Of a stretch of DNA of 64,000 nt, positions 35,669 to 44,805 are shown one piece after another. Source of the DNA: UBA1672 sp963977495. Its GTDB lineage: Bacteria > Pseudomonadota > Alphaproteobacteria > Micavibrionales > Micavibrionaceae. Below the pieces are notes generated by a model. The model was not told where the DNA came from, did no database searches, and saw only the letters and a list, made by a program, of their open reading frames with translations. The stretch covers positions 496,001-560,000 of the forward strand of contig CAXBOT010000001.1 of NCBI GenBank assembly GCA_963977495.1, in the 5' to 3' direction. Every line of letters begins with the position of its first letter. Within the stretch, counting starts at the first letter, position 1. The translations under genes were made by a program, and so were the position numbers.

Positions 35669-35718
35669 AAAACCTCAAATAAATGGTTCGAAGTTTTTAA
35701 ATGGTGGTGCGCCATTTA
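35669..35718 (+). repeat. Intergenic repeat, copy R1
   Basis: It opens AAAACCTCAAATAA, has GGTT at position 17 and ends GTGCGCCATTTA. It matches copies R2 and R3 in its first 20 bases and its end; the middle differs. It lies 37 bases past the 3' end of the minus-strand gene at 35755. Confidence 0.6.
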
Positions 35719-35754
35719 ATTATATCATAAATTAAAAATTCCAATGGGCGTGTC

Positions 35755-36918
35755 TTATTTAAAGATTGTGTTTCGCCTTACGCTTTGAGGTTGCGATTTT
35801 TCTTTTTCCCACAATGTGATCAGGTTTTTCTCGAATGTTTTGATAATATTATCATTGCAGCTGTGTTTTGAGAGCATCTGGTCAATACCTTTAAATACTT
35901 CTAGGGCGTCCATCTTATTGCCAGAGCCTTCGGCTAAGCGTGCGGTTAGGAGAATACCTCCATTTTTGTTACAAATTTTATCACAAGCGCCTTTTAGAGA
36001 AGGGTTGACAGTATATTTTGTAATTTTTGTATATCCTTCATCTCTGCCTAAATACACGCCACCGAGCGTTTCATAGACCTGATCAGGGTATTCTGTCGTA
36101 AACGTCACTTTGTGTGCGCCTGCAGGGTAGCATTGTGGATTGCCATTCCATTTGCGCGATGTTGACAGCATATAATAGCCGATCACATCCTCCAGATATG
36201 TGAACTTTGATCCTTGACCTCCTGTGCCATTAATTAGCATGCCGAGCGCCATAACTTCACTACCACCTGATGTTAATACTTGGTTTAAGTAGTTTTTTGC
36301 CAATGTGTCCTGTTTCTTGAAATCCCCTTCGTAAATTGCCTCAAGGTAATAGCCACCAGGTAGCTTGCAAAGTTTACAGTTTCTTTCATATTCTTCTTTT
36401 TCAGCGCGTTTTAAAGCTACAATTTTCGCTTGTCCTTCCTCGATTCTGCCATCACCACATAAGACGGGAATGTCGCCTGGCATTTTGTCAGGTGTAAAAC
36501 TTTGCAGTTTTTTAAGAAATTCCGGGTTTTGATAAATGGATGGATCATTTATATCGTATCCCAGCATTGTGATGTAGGCTTCCATCATCGGCAGAACACG
36601 TTTGGCTTTCCGGCTATAGAATTCGTGATCGCCCTGAAGGGCAAAGATCTCAGTATTTCCTGCTAAGGCTATATATTCACTCTCACTGAGCGGTGGGCCA
36701 GCGTTGTTGTGATTGTATATCTTTTGTCCGATATCGCCGGGAATAAGAGCACATTTCTTGACTTTACCTTGCCTAACATCTTGCAGAGTATAAAAACTTA
36801 TTCCATCTCTGACTGTCTCCGCGCGGGCTGTGTCTACTAAGGTTATGATTGTAAATAATACGATAAGAAATGTTTTCAAAGATCTAGCCTTTTGTAAATA
36901 ATTACTCTCACAATACAT
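35755..36918 (-). CDS. Secreted hypothetical protein
   Basis: Unrecognised, 387 residues. An N-terminal hydrophobic stretch (SLKTFLIVLFTIITLVDTARA) looks like a signal peptide after a 13-residue lead; a shorter start is possible. Eight or more cysteines (for example CKLCKLPGG and CDKICNKNGG) suggest disulfides in the periplasm or outside the cell. It lies between repeat copies R1 and R2. Confidence 0.6.
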   Translation of the reverse strand: MYCESNYLQKARSLKTFLIVLFTIITLVDTARAETVRDGISFYTLQDVRQGKVKKCALIPGDIGQKIYNHNNAGPPLSESEYIALAGNTEIFALQGDHEFYSRKAKRVLPMMEAYITMLGYDINDPSIYQNPEFLKKLQSFTPDKMPGDIPVLCGDGRIEEGQAKIVALKRAEKEEYERNCKLCKLPGGYYLEAIYEGDFKKQDTLAKNYLNQVLTSGGSEVMALGMLINGTGGQGSKFTYLEDVIGYYMLSTSRKWNGNPQCYPAGAHKVTFTTEYPDQVYETLGGVYLGRDEGYTKITKYTVNPSLKGACDKICNKNGGILLTARLAEGSGNKMDALEVFKGIDQMLSKHSCNDNIIKTFEKNLITLWEKEKSQPQSVRRNTIFK

Positions 36919-36962
36919 ATGCTCGTTATTTATAGCTAGTTAGAGTTTGCGTATATATTTTT

Positions 36963-37012
36963 AAAACCTCAAATAATTGGTTTGCACTGTGTCGGTTAAG
37001 GCGCGCCATTTA
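36963..37012 (+). repeat. Intergenic repeat, copy R2
   Basis: It opens AAAACCTCAAATAATT, then GGTTTGCACTGTGTCGG, and ends GGCGCGCCATTTA. It contains AAACC/GGTTT as an inverted repeat and an eight-base palindrome GGCGCGCC. It lies 47 bases past the 3' end of the minus-strand lipoprotein gene. Confidence 0.65.
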
Positions 37013-37059
37013 AACAAAACTTATATTCTGACACAGAGTTATTTATATCTTGGGCGACA

Positions 37060-37464
37060 TCAATCAAAGTCTTCTGAAAGCCCTACATATATTACAGTGG
37101 GAGGATGATCATCATTGCGTTCATAGTCCCCCCCCTTAGTTGTTACCCTAAGATATTTACCCTTTTCGTTATAGAATTTAAAAGTACAGTATCCCATGCC
37201 CGTTCCTGAACAAGCCAGAACTTCGGTGTAGCCTGCGTCATAATAAAAGTGCGGTTGGTTGTATTTTTGATCTAAATCTGTTCTTTCTTCTGCAGCAGGT
37301 ATCCAGCCTTCATTCATGATGGTTTTTCTTGCCTCATAGTAAGGCGTGCCAATAACCTGACTTCGCCAATTAGGCGTTTTTGAACAAGCTGATAACGAGA
37401 GTAGTCCTAAGAACAAAAAAGTAATGCATATAAACGAAAGTATGTTTTTTAAATTTTGAGCCAT
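37060..37464 (-). CDS. Small lipoprotein
   Basis: A 134-residue protein with a lipoprotein signal: hydrophobic ICITFLFLGLLSL followed by the lipobox LSAC, so Cys27 would be acylated. The mature part has no family I know. It is 20 bases after the peptidoglycan-acting gene on the same strand, which suggests a shared envelope-related transcript. Confidence 0.65.
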   Translation of the reverse strand: MAQNLKNILSFICITFLFLGLLSLSACSKTPNWRSQVIGTPYYEARKTIMNEGWIPAAEERTDLDQKYNQPHFYYDAGYTEVLACSGTGMGYCTFKFYNEKGKYLRVTTKGGDYERNDDHPPTVIYVGLSEDFD

Positions 37465-37484
37465 TTAAAATTTATAGCCTTAAA

Positions 37485-38387
37485 TTATTTTTTCTCCAAC
37501 AACTCTTTCAAAGTCTTGAAGTCTGTCAGAGCCTTATTGTTTCCGACCCCTTTATAATAACTTTGATTCGACTCATCTTTTGGAAAAGATGCCCATTCTT
37601 TTGACAATTCTCTGATAAATTGTTTTGTGGTTATTGTACTGGCTTTGAACTTTTCATATCCTCTTCGTCTTAAAAGTTCTCTTCCCATTTGATCTTGTAG
37701 GTTTTCATCAAGAATAGCACTTGTATCGAGGTTCATCCATCTTATTAAATCGTCCATTTTATCATCAATAATCTGATATCGGCCTACTGCAGTCCCTAGA
37801 TTTTGATTATTCCTTTCCCGTTGAATCTGCCTGACTTCTTTTATAGTCATTTTAGTAAGAGGTTTTTCTTTTCCACCTACAATAATATTGTAATTGTTAC
37901 TGCTTTCAATTTTACCGATGAAGTCAAGTATTTCATTTCCTTTTTTAGTGGGAGAAATTGTTTCGGGTTTTCTTTCGGGGATTGGCGGCGTATCAATTTT
38001 TGTGTTATGCGGATTCTTTTTCGGGACAGGCGGGAGAGTACCGCTAACATTACCACCAAAGCCAACTGTGCCTGTATCGTTTTGCGCAATTTTAAGCACA
38101 TTATCCGCATTTTTCCCTGTCAGGCGTTCATAGAGTGTGCGCTCGGTCTCACCGCTTGGCTTCATAACACCGTCAATTTTCAGATTATTGTCTTTCTGAA
38201 ACTTTTTGATACCTTCATCCATTTTTCTGGTGAGGAAAGGGTTATCGTTATCTTTCTTATCATCGGCGGGGAAATATCCTGCTTTTTGAAGATTTGTTTT
38301 TGTAGTGCGGACATCTGTAGGGTCATTGATTTGGTTTTTGCCGGCGGCATCACCAAGCATCCCTGAAAAGAGGGTGAAAAGGCTCAT
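37485..38387 (-). CDS. Peptidoglycan-binding plus lysozyme-like protein
   Basis: A protein of 300 residues. The N-terminal part (RKMDEGIKKFQKDNNLKIDGVMKPSGETE) is a peptidoglycan-binding repeat. After a Pro-rich linker, ILDFIGKIESSNNYNIIVGG, then LTKMTIKEVRQIQ and TAVGRYQIIDDKMDDLI match phage-type muramidase/transglycosylase domains, with Glu of IGKIES as likely acid. The ATG at 38387 has AGGAG six bases upstream; the frame is open 90 bases further but without such a site. No signal peptide is seen, as with phage endolysins, so export may depend on another route. Confidence 0.72.
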   Translation of the reverse strand: MSLFTLFSGMLGDAAGKNQINDPTDVRTTKTNLQKAGYFPADDKKDNDNPFLTRKMDEGIKKFQKDNNLKIDGVMKPSGETERTLYERLTGKNADNVLKIAQNDTGTVGFGGNVSGTLPPVPKKNPHNTKIDTPPIPERKPETISPTKKGNEILDFIGKIESSNNYNIIVGGKEKPLTKMTIKEVRQIQRERNNQNLGTAVGRYQIIDDKMDDLIRWMNLDTSAILDENLQDQMGRELLRRRGYEKFKASTITTKQFIRELSKEWASFPKDESNQSYYKGVGNNKALTDFKTLKELLEKK

Positions 38388-38581
38388 GCGGGTCTCCTGA
38401 TTTGATTGGGAATAACAAAACGCCTTACGAAGCAAAGCGTAACTTTGTTCGTGATTTCTCAAACACAAAAAGCCCAAATGAAATGGGATTTTATGTGGGC
38501 GGAACTGTGGCGTTTTTTTCTATGAATATATTCTTAATGCGGCTAATTTTTCAAGTTTTTATAATGAGGCTCCAATTCATC

Positions 38582-38628
38582 AAAACCTCGAATAATTGGT
38601 TTACACTTTGTCGGTCAAGCGCGCCATT
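38582..38628 (+). repeat. Intergenic repeat, copy R3, in a 368-base gap
   Basis: It differs from R2 by four substitutions and one deletion over 48 bases. It lies about 130 bases past the 3' end of the 1094-aa gene. The rest of the 38388-38755 gap holds no gene or terminator that I can support. Confidence 0.65.
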
Positions 38629-38755
38629 CTCTCCAACGGTTTCCAGATATTTTATATTGCTGCGTTCGTTTTTTTAAGTTGAACGTTCAACTTTTATTTG
38701 AATCCGATCTGAAAGCATTCAAATGGTAAGCCGCAGGTGTTTCTTTGGAGCTTGT

Positions 38756-41700
38756 TTATGACTGTGACGGATGATCTTCATTGATGTCATCTTGGTCTGA
38801 ATCGTACATAAATAATGCATCAACTAACTCCTCGTCTTCTTCCTCTATATAATCCGGTTCATCAGAGTCATGCAGCTCTTCGTGATCAGGATCGACTGTT
38901 AAGCGTTTTCCTGTGCGCACATTAATATTATGTAGGCTGTTTGCGATGCTGTCGGTTGCTTTTTTAGTTTTGCTGTAAATGCTGTTCCATGCGTCTGCGA
39001 TATCCAGACCGGTATAGTCTTTGACGCCTTCAAAACCTGCAGAAAAAGTCGGGGCGATGATCCGTTTACAGGCATAGCCCGTGCCCGCACCGGCGGCCAG
39101 TAAAGCGAGGCCGCTGCCGACATGCACACCCAAAACATCTTCCCAGAAATTATAGAGGGCAAATGTGGTGGTGGTAACTACAGAGGAGAGCGTACCACCT
39201 GTCGCAGATGAAATGGCGTTGGTGATGCCATTGCCGCCGCCTGCCATATCAATGGCAACACAAGCCGCGGCTAGCCCTGATGTCGCCACCATAACACCTT
39301 TGTTTCCGATGGTTTTTCCTGCAGCTTGTCTGATCTTGCGGCTAGCGCCGACAATGCCGCCCCAAAGGGCTGTACCGTAAATGCTGGCTCTGGTTGTTAT
39401 ATGTTCACTTAGTGATAGGGGGGCGTCTTTATCAGATAATTTTTTGCGGTTTTCACTTATGCTTTGTGCGCGTTTGAGTATGCCATATTGTGCGCGGCTG
39501 TTTCCTGATAGGGCCTTCGCTTGTCTATCGCTTGGTTCTTGCCCGAAAAGTGCAGTATAGACGGGGGAGGTATCGGTATGCTGTATTTGTGTTTCAACCA
39601 ATTGCTGTAAATTGTCATTTAAGGTTGTTTGTAATGCATTCGCATCGCCATCATTCCGGAAGTCATGCAGTGCCTTTGTCACGTTATCAAGGCGTTCACG
39701 CACGTAATGCTGATACCATGGCTCGTCGATACCGATTTGATCTGCCATATGCTCCAGAACAAGATCAAACTGATCCAGCGCCTTAAGGGTAGGGTGCAGA
39801 TTTTCTGCGTTAATTTGAAAATGCTCTTTTGTACCGCCGATTTTCATTTCCAGCTTTGTATTTTTTATGGCTTTGGGCAGGGTGTCTTCTAAATCAAGGC
39901 GCACTTGTGCGGCGGCGGTCAGGCCAGATATTATTTGATGAGTTGATCCGTTCTGTCCGTAACCGCGCAGGGCACAAGCACGATTTGTGAAGGTACAATC
40001 TTTCTGGAAAGCGGTGCGGTATTGCGGCGCTTGTGGGTTTTGAACGGCATCGGTCAGGCTAGCCAATTGTTGGGAGAGCGTATTGCGCTTTTTCAAATGG
40101 AGCATTTCCGCGCTTCGCATGCCTGCCTGATAGGTTAAATCCGTCAATGGGGACATCAGATCGAATATTTTATTCGCGCCCTTAAATCCGTGGTTATAGC
40201 CTTTGGACACCATATACATCCAAAACGCTGCGTGAGAGGCGTTTTGAAACAAATTGATATTGAAAAGTTGCTTGCCGAGCGCATCGGCGGTGGTTTGCGC
40301 GGTTTGGGAAAAGGCTGGATTTGCATTAACAGGCAAGTCAGCGGCCTCTAGGCCAGATTGTATGGCAATACGCATCCAGTCCATCATGGTTTGCGCGGGG
40401 CCAACCACGGCATTGTCATACATATAGTGTTTATACATACCAAGCGGCCCCATATCCCAGTGCCAGTTTTGAACTTGCTGCGCTTCTTCGGGTAAGGTTG
40501 CGGCATCAATCGTGATTTGTTCCAAACCGCCATTTTGTCCGAAAACCATGATGGTTTCTGCTGCGCTTTGTGCCTCGCTCGCGCTGCCGCCGTTATTCAT
40601 CATGTATAAGGTGGTGGCCAAGGCAACAAAAGTGGCTGCGACTTTGGGGGATTCCTTGATGAAATTCACAACATCCATCGTAAAATCAATGGCGGTATCT
40701 GCGCCAGCCGCGGCGGTTTGGCCAATGGCTGAGCCACCAAGGCTTAAGGATTTTTCCAAGGCGCTTAGAACATCCTGATAGTCACCTTTCAGCATATCCG
40801 CCGACACGGATATGTTTGTCAGGCTAGCTTCTGAAAAATTGTTTTTAACCTGCTCAAGCATTTGTTTTGCAGAGCTGTCTATGTCTGCTTTTTCAAAGCC
40901 GGATTTTAAGGTATCTGCCATTTTTTCAGAGAACGAGATCAGCGATGAGAATTCCTGTGTGATCGCTTCCATTTCCTGCGGCGTCACCTCGGGCTTATGG
41001 GTATATAGCGCCATGACGGCGGCAAAGACGCTGTATTCTTTGGCCAGGCTACCCAAAGGTGAGGCATGACGTTCTGTGAAATTATAACGCGCCCAAATGT
41101 CGCTCATCGCTTTTGATTCAATAATCGGCTGTAAAGCCGTGGAAGATTGCGTCATCTTGTGAAGGTGAACGGATCTATCTTGCACAACGTCTGATGACAG
41201 GCGTTTAAAGGCACTGGAAAATTCCAACGCTTGAACGCGGCTTGCCACGCTTTCTAATTTTTCTTGTACGGCTTCTTCAAATTCGACCTTATCAATCAGA
41301 TCGTGGAAGTTGCTTTTATGTGTTTCGGTGTAAAATCTTTCTAGTTCCGAAGCAGATAAATAGACGCTGGTCTGTCGTTGTTCATAGCGACTATCGGTCG
41401 CTGTATTCAGTGCATCCCAAAATAAGGTGTTTAATTGTTCCTGATGAATACCCTGACGCGGGTCTTGGCTATGGCATCGCTCATGCAGTTCAAGCTTGAA
41501 CCCTTTTTGCGGATCAATGGTGGAGTGCGGGACGGCGCTTTGTGATTCTTGGGGGCTGCCGAGTTCCATGCCGTTGCGCCATGCATCCATGTCACGCATG
41601 GCCTGTTCGGTTTTTGCGTGGCATTCAGCGGTTTCTTTCTCCAGCTCTTCTTCTGCATCTACTGGGATTTCAACGCTGCCCGTTGTCGCAAACCGTAATA

Positions 41701-42040
41701 GGCGATGCATTGCGACGCGGTCTTGATAGCTTGCTTTGGAATGCGCGTTCTTTTTTGCATCCGGAAACATTTCGCGCTGTTGTTTTTCCGCGAGAACCCG
41801 CAGCGGTTGGTTCATAAAATCGAGCAAGCTCTTCGTATCATGGCGCGATAGGGTGCTGGCGTCATTATGAATAAAAGACGGAGTAAAAGCGCTGAGGTTT
41901 AGTCGGTCTTGCGTATCGACGTGATAAGAATCAGACCCCTTGGATGTAATACGTACACCATACTGATCGGCAGCTTTTTGCAAAAGTGAGCGTATGGAAA
42001 AGTGCCCCCGTAGTCCAAGGGTGTGCGTATTGGTCGTCAT
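38756..42040 (-). CDS. Large hypothetical membrane protein (1094 aa)
   Basis: I do not recognise the family. The protein is largely helical, with candidate membrane segments at VAATFVALATTLYMM, GVMVATSGLAAACVAIDMAG and GSGLALLAAGAGTGYACK. The C-terminus is very acidic (DEELVDALFMYDSDQDDINEDH). No signal peptide. Its layout recalls large secreted or surface-associated proteins of predatory or symbiotic bacteria, but that is only an impression. It starts 17 bases after the lipoprotein gene at 42058-42798, so both are probably on one transcript. Confidence 0.6.
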   Translation of the reverse strand: MTTNTHTLGLRGHFSIRSLLQKAADQYGVRITSKGSDSYHVDTQDRLNLSAFTPSFIHNDASTLSRHDTKSLLDFMNQPLRVLAEKQQREMFPDAKKNAHSKASYQDRVAMHRLLRFATTGSVEIPVDAEEELEKETAECHAKTEQAMRDMDAWRNGMELGSPQESQSAVPHSTIDPQKGFKLELHERCHSQDPRQGIHQEQLNTLFWDALNTATDSRYEQRQTSVYLSASELERFYTETHKSNFHDLIDKVEFEEAVQEKLESVASRVQALEFSSAFKRLSSDVVQDRSVHLHKMTQSSTALQPIIESKAMSDIWARYNFTERHASPLGSLAKEYSVFAAVMALYTHKPEVTPQEMEAITQEFSSLISFSEKMADTLKSGFEKADIDSSAKQMLEQVKNNFSEASLTNISVSADMLKGDYQDVLSALEKSLSLGGSAIGQTAAAGADTAIDFTMDVVNFIKESPKVAATFVALATTLYMMNNGGSASEAQSAAETIMVFGQNGGLEQITIDAATLPEEAQQVQNWHWDMGPLGMYKHYMYDNAVVGPAQTMMDWMRIAIQSGLEAADLPVNANPAFSQTAQTTADALGKQLFNINLFQNASHAAFWMYMVSKGYNHGFKGANKIFDLMSPLTDLTYQAGMRSAEMLHLKKRNTLSQQLASLTDAVQNPQAPQYRTAFQKDCTFTNRACALRGYGQNGSTHQIISGLTAAAQVRLDLEDTLPKAIKNTKLEMKIGGTKEHFQINAENLHPTLKALDQFDLVLEHMADQIGIDEPWYQHYVRERLDNVTKALHDFRNDGDANALQTTLNDNLQQLVETQIQHTDTSPVYTALFGQEPSDRQAKALSGNSRAQYGILKRAQSISENRKKLSDKDAPLSLSEHITTRASIYGTALWGGIVGASRKIRQAAGKTIGNKGVMVATSGLAAACVAIDMAGGGNGITNAISSATGGTLSSVVTTTTFALYNFWEDVLGVHVGSGLALLAAGAGTGYACKRIIAPTFSAGFEGVKDYTGLDIADAWNSIYSKTKKATDSIANSLHNINVRTGKRLTVDPDHEELHDSDEPDYIEEEDEELVDALFMYDSDQDDINEDHPSQS

Positions 42041-42057
42041 GTTACTCTCGCTTCGTA

Positions 42058-42798
42058 TTATTCAGCTGTGGGATAGGGGACGCCGCGTGGTTCATGGCAA
42101 AGCCGCATAGCATCCATGATTTGCTCTTGTGAAATACCATGTCCACCGCCAATAACATCACCATTACGTCCCATCATGGGCTCGTCCGTCAGATGTTTAT
42201 ACATCGTGATTGAACCTTTCGGGCTTAAGCCTTCATTCGGGCCTAAGCTGGCCATTTCTCTGCCAGGAATGGTGGGGAGTTGATTGTTGATTTCATAAAA
42301 GAACCGTTGGCGCGGAGCAAGAACAACGCGGCCATCACGCCTCGGGTCATTAACAGGCATCATATCATCGGGATCAATGGTCACTTGGCGCCCCTGCGGA
42401 AAGCTTGCGCTTGTAAAGGTCATTGTAAATTCATTACCGGGAATGTCCTTATAAAGCATGTCATCCTGTGTGACGGTGGCGTAGGGGTTTTCAGTATAAT
42501 GGGATGAGCCGTTTTGAACATTCGTAGAAGCGGGCGCGGTTTGCGCTGGTTCTTGTGGCTTGGCGTCAACTGTTGGCTCTGATGCAATAACATCTTGCTG
42601 CAAAAACCCTTGTTTGATTTTTGTTGTGCTCGCGTTGCTTTGCTCTTGTGCCGAAGCAGATTGTGTCAGCGCTTGGGTATTTGTCTCATGCGTATTATTT
42701 TGTACGTTTTCTTTTTCATCATCATCTTTGCAACCTGCTGCACTCAAGAGCAAGGCACTTAAAACTGTGGCTTTGAAAAAGTTTTTGGTAATCATCAC
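42058..42798 (-). CDS. Lipoprotein upstream of the large membrane protein
   Basis: A 246-residue protein with a lipoprotein signal (TVLSALLLSAAGC, acylated Cys23). A low-complexity Gln/Thr/Asn/Ser linker follows, then a C-terminal domain with GRVVLAPRQRFFYEIN and GDVIGGGHGISQEQIM. The family is unknown. It is the first gene of the pair with the 1094-aa protein, and two Fur-box-like sequences lie just upstream. Confidence 0.65.
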   Translation of the reverse strand: MMITKNFFKATVLSALLLSAAGCKDDDEKENVQNNTHETNTQALTQSASAQEQSNASTTKIKQGFLQQDVIASEPTVDAKPQEPAQTAPASTNVQNGSSHYTENPYATVTQDDMLYKDIPGNEFTMTFTSASFPQGRQVTIDPDDMMPVNDPRRDGRVVLAPRQRFFYEINNQLPTIPGREMASLGPNEGLSPKGSITMYKHLTDEPMMGRNGDVIGGGHGISQEQIMDAMRLCHEPRGVPYPTAE

Positions 42799-42813
42799 TG
42801 CTACTCCATTATT

Positions 42814-42863
42814 GATAATGATTCTTATTAGTTGTTGACATTGATAATGAGTCGCATTAGTTA
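42814..42863. promoter_or_regulatory. Two Fur-box-like sequences and a candidate promoter
   Basis: GATAATGATTCTTATTA (42814-42830) and GATAATGAGTCGCATTA (42843-42859) match each other at 14 of 17 positions and resemble the Fur consensus GATAATGATAATCATTATC. TTGACA (42835-42840) with TAGTTA 17 bases later would be overlapped by the second box. They lie between a minus-strand lipoprotein and a plus-strand 120-aa gene. An AAGAA/TTCTT inverted repeat follows near 42873. Iron control is inferred. Confidence 0.45.
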
Positions 42864-42916
42864 AGTCAATTAAGAATTGTTCTTATTTAAGTTTTTTTAT
42901 AAAGAAAGTTGGAAAT

Positions 42917-43279
42917 ATGGGCGCAGCAAAAGCAAACACAGCGGGTGAATCAATAGGCAGTGCCATTAACTCCGCAGGTGATTCACTCGGAAAGACATTG
43001 ACCAAGGCCTTTAATTTCGCAGTTAAGGGCGTGACCTTGTATCTGGGGCTTGGCGTTGTTGATCTTGCTTTGTGGCACTTTGATCCGGGCGGTGTTGCTT
43101 TGTTTGATGCGATTAAAGACCCGTTATTATCTGTGTTTGATTCACTGGGGGTAAGTGATGCCTTGAATGGGCTCGCGGGAATGCTCGGGGGCGGTACGGC
43201 GCAGATGGCTGCTGATCTCGGCGGGACTGAACTTGACCTTGGCGGCAGTATGAATGATACGTTTTTGCCGGATTATTAA
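42917..43279 (+). CDS. Hypothetical Gly/Ala-rich small protein with one hydrophobic segment
   Basis: A 120-residue protein of unknown family. Gly/Ala-rich amphipathic N-terminus (GAAKANTAGESIGSAINSAG), a hydrophobic segment (VKGVTLYLGLGVVDLAL), and a Gly/Leu-rich C-terminal half. It could be a small membrane or bacteriocin-like protein, although no leader motif is seen. It is divergent from the lipoprotein gene and shares the Fur-like region. Confidence 0.55.
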   Translation: MGAAKANTAGESIGSAINSAGDSLGKTLTKAFNFAVKGVTLYLGLGVVDLALWHFDPGGVALFDAIKDPLLSVFDSLGVSDALNGLAGMLGGGTAQMAADLGGTELDLGGSMNDTFLPDY

Positions 43280-43394
43280 CACTTATAATTTTACACCGTA
43301 TAACGCTTATTTTACATGAAATAGGTTCTCTGCGCGTCCATATTCTTATACGATTACATCAAGATTTTTTGATTGATCAATAAAGGATATAAAG

Positions 43395-44486
43395 ATGACG
43401 ATAACCCTGCGCCTGTGTTTTGCTTTGTTGTTGGTTTGCAGTGTCTGGACGGATGCTCAGGCGAAACAACCACCGAGTGCGTCGGTCATTTTCGGCTGGA
43501 CAGCGACATATGACAAAGACGGTCTTCATCTTAGTCAGCCTGATTATCCTAAAACGTCGGTGCGTATTGTGGTTGATAGACGTGCCAATGTTGATAACGC
43601 GATATCCTTCGAAGAAGCTAAAGCATATTTCTCAGAGCAAAATGGATGCACGGGGCTGAAAACTGCAGTGACTAAAAAAGATTACGGTTATGCGGCCATC
43701 GTTGCAGGTCTCGGCAATAAGACTGTCGATACGAGTAAATTGCCTGTGTATGAATATGAGGCATGGGATTCTCAAAATACGCCGCGCTGTGTTTTGATTG
43801 CACAAAAATACCACGGCGGGGGCATGCAAATCGCTGTGATCGTTGATGACGGTGAAATATTTAAGACCAAACGCATTGAAATCAAGGAAGTCCTTACAGA
43901 ACATTTCAAAAAACAAAACAGCGAAGTTTATGCGGCAGAGAAAGCGCAGGCAAAGCAAACGCAAAAGAAGAATGCTGAACCGCTTTGCATAGGTGCGCAA
44001 AGTGAGAAGAATTGGACGGTCACATGGTCACCAAAAGACAGCCGCGTTTACGCCAAGGCAACAGAGCTTGTCGATAAGCCTGATCGTGGGTCTGTTTTTG
44101 TTAGTTTTCAAATGAAAGCAAAAGAAGAAAAAACCAGCGATAAAAAGACCGATAATGTCATCGAGAATAATGACTTTTATATATTCGTGTCTGCAAAGGG
44201 AACGGCGAAAGATGCCCAAATGACAATGCCCGTTAAACAAAAAATCATTGTTGATGGCAAAACTATTTATAGTTGGACGAAGGGAACACAGTGGAGCCCG
44301 TTGACAGCGGATGTTGTTATGGCATTGGAAAAAGGGCAAACGGCTGATCTCGTACTCGAAGATATCGGACGCGTACGCTTTCCATTGCCAAAGTTATTAT
44401 GGATGCTGAAATGGGGCGATGTGCATTATAATCAGGCGCGGATCAAAACCCAACTTGGTAAGTGCGAGCCTGTATCGACGCCGTAA
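43395..44486 (+). CDS. Secreted hypothetical protein
   Basis: A 363-residue protein with a signal peptide (TLRLCFALLLVCSVWTDAQA). Mature part with few cysteines, a Lys-rich middle (KAQAKQTQKKN) and a C-terminal half with alternating strands (VSFQMKAKEEK, FYIFVSAKGTAKD). Unknown family. AAGGA stands seven bases before the ATG. Confidence 0.6.
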   Translation: MTITLRLCFALLLVCSVWTDAQAKQPPSASVIFGWTATYDKDGLHLSQPDYPKTSVRIVVDRRANVDNAISFEEAKAYFSEQNGCTGLKTAVTKKDYGYAAIVAGLGNKTVDTSKLPVYEYEAWDSQNTPRCVLIAQKYHGGGMQIAVIVDDGEIFKTKRIEIKEVLTEHFKKQNSEVYAAEKAQAKQTQKKNAEPLCIGAQSEKNWTVTWSPKDSRVYAKATELVDKPDRGSVFVSFQMKAKEEKTSDKKTDNVIENNDFYIFVSAKGTAKDAQMTMPVKQKIIVDGKTIYSWTKGTQWSPLTADVVMALEKGQTADLVLEDIGRVRFPLPKLLWMLKWGDVHYNQARIKTQLGKCEPVSTP

Positions 44487-44805
44487 AGTTGAAGGTAATA
44501 TGCTGGCTGAGAGCTTTATTGGGGAAGCTTTATGGTTGATTGTAAAGCCCGCTAAATTTGACTCCTAAGTACATACCTGTCACTAATATAGCAGAGTTTG
44601 GCAAAAGCCCTCTATGAGACATAGCTTAAGAAAGACGTATCAGCCTTCTTAAAAATGCGTGAATATTTAATCTTCCGCGGTTTTCAAAAGTTTTATTTTT
44701 TATAGTTTTGCGCCTATTCAGGCTTTTTAACGCATCTCTTACATAATGTAGGGGATGTGCTGCGTATGTTCGCATGACTATAACGCGCCACAAGATTAAG
44801 GATAC
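44487..44805 (+). other. Intergenic region with a weak terminator-like hairpin
   Basis: No gene is seen in these 319 bases. GCCT (44712-44715) pairs with AGGC (44720-44723) followed by five T, a weak terminator candidate on the plus strand. Confidence 0.3.

Noticed and set aside
38470..38490. Terminator in the gap before the 1094-residue gene
   Set aside because: The CCCA/TGGG stem is only four bases and the flanking A/T runs give weak support.
31240..38628. Integron cassette array (attC sites)
   Set aside because: The repeats lie past gene ends as attC sites do, but no integrase is present, the GTTRRRY/RYYYAAC pair is not convincing, and plus-strand genes interrupt the supposed array.
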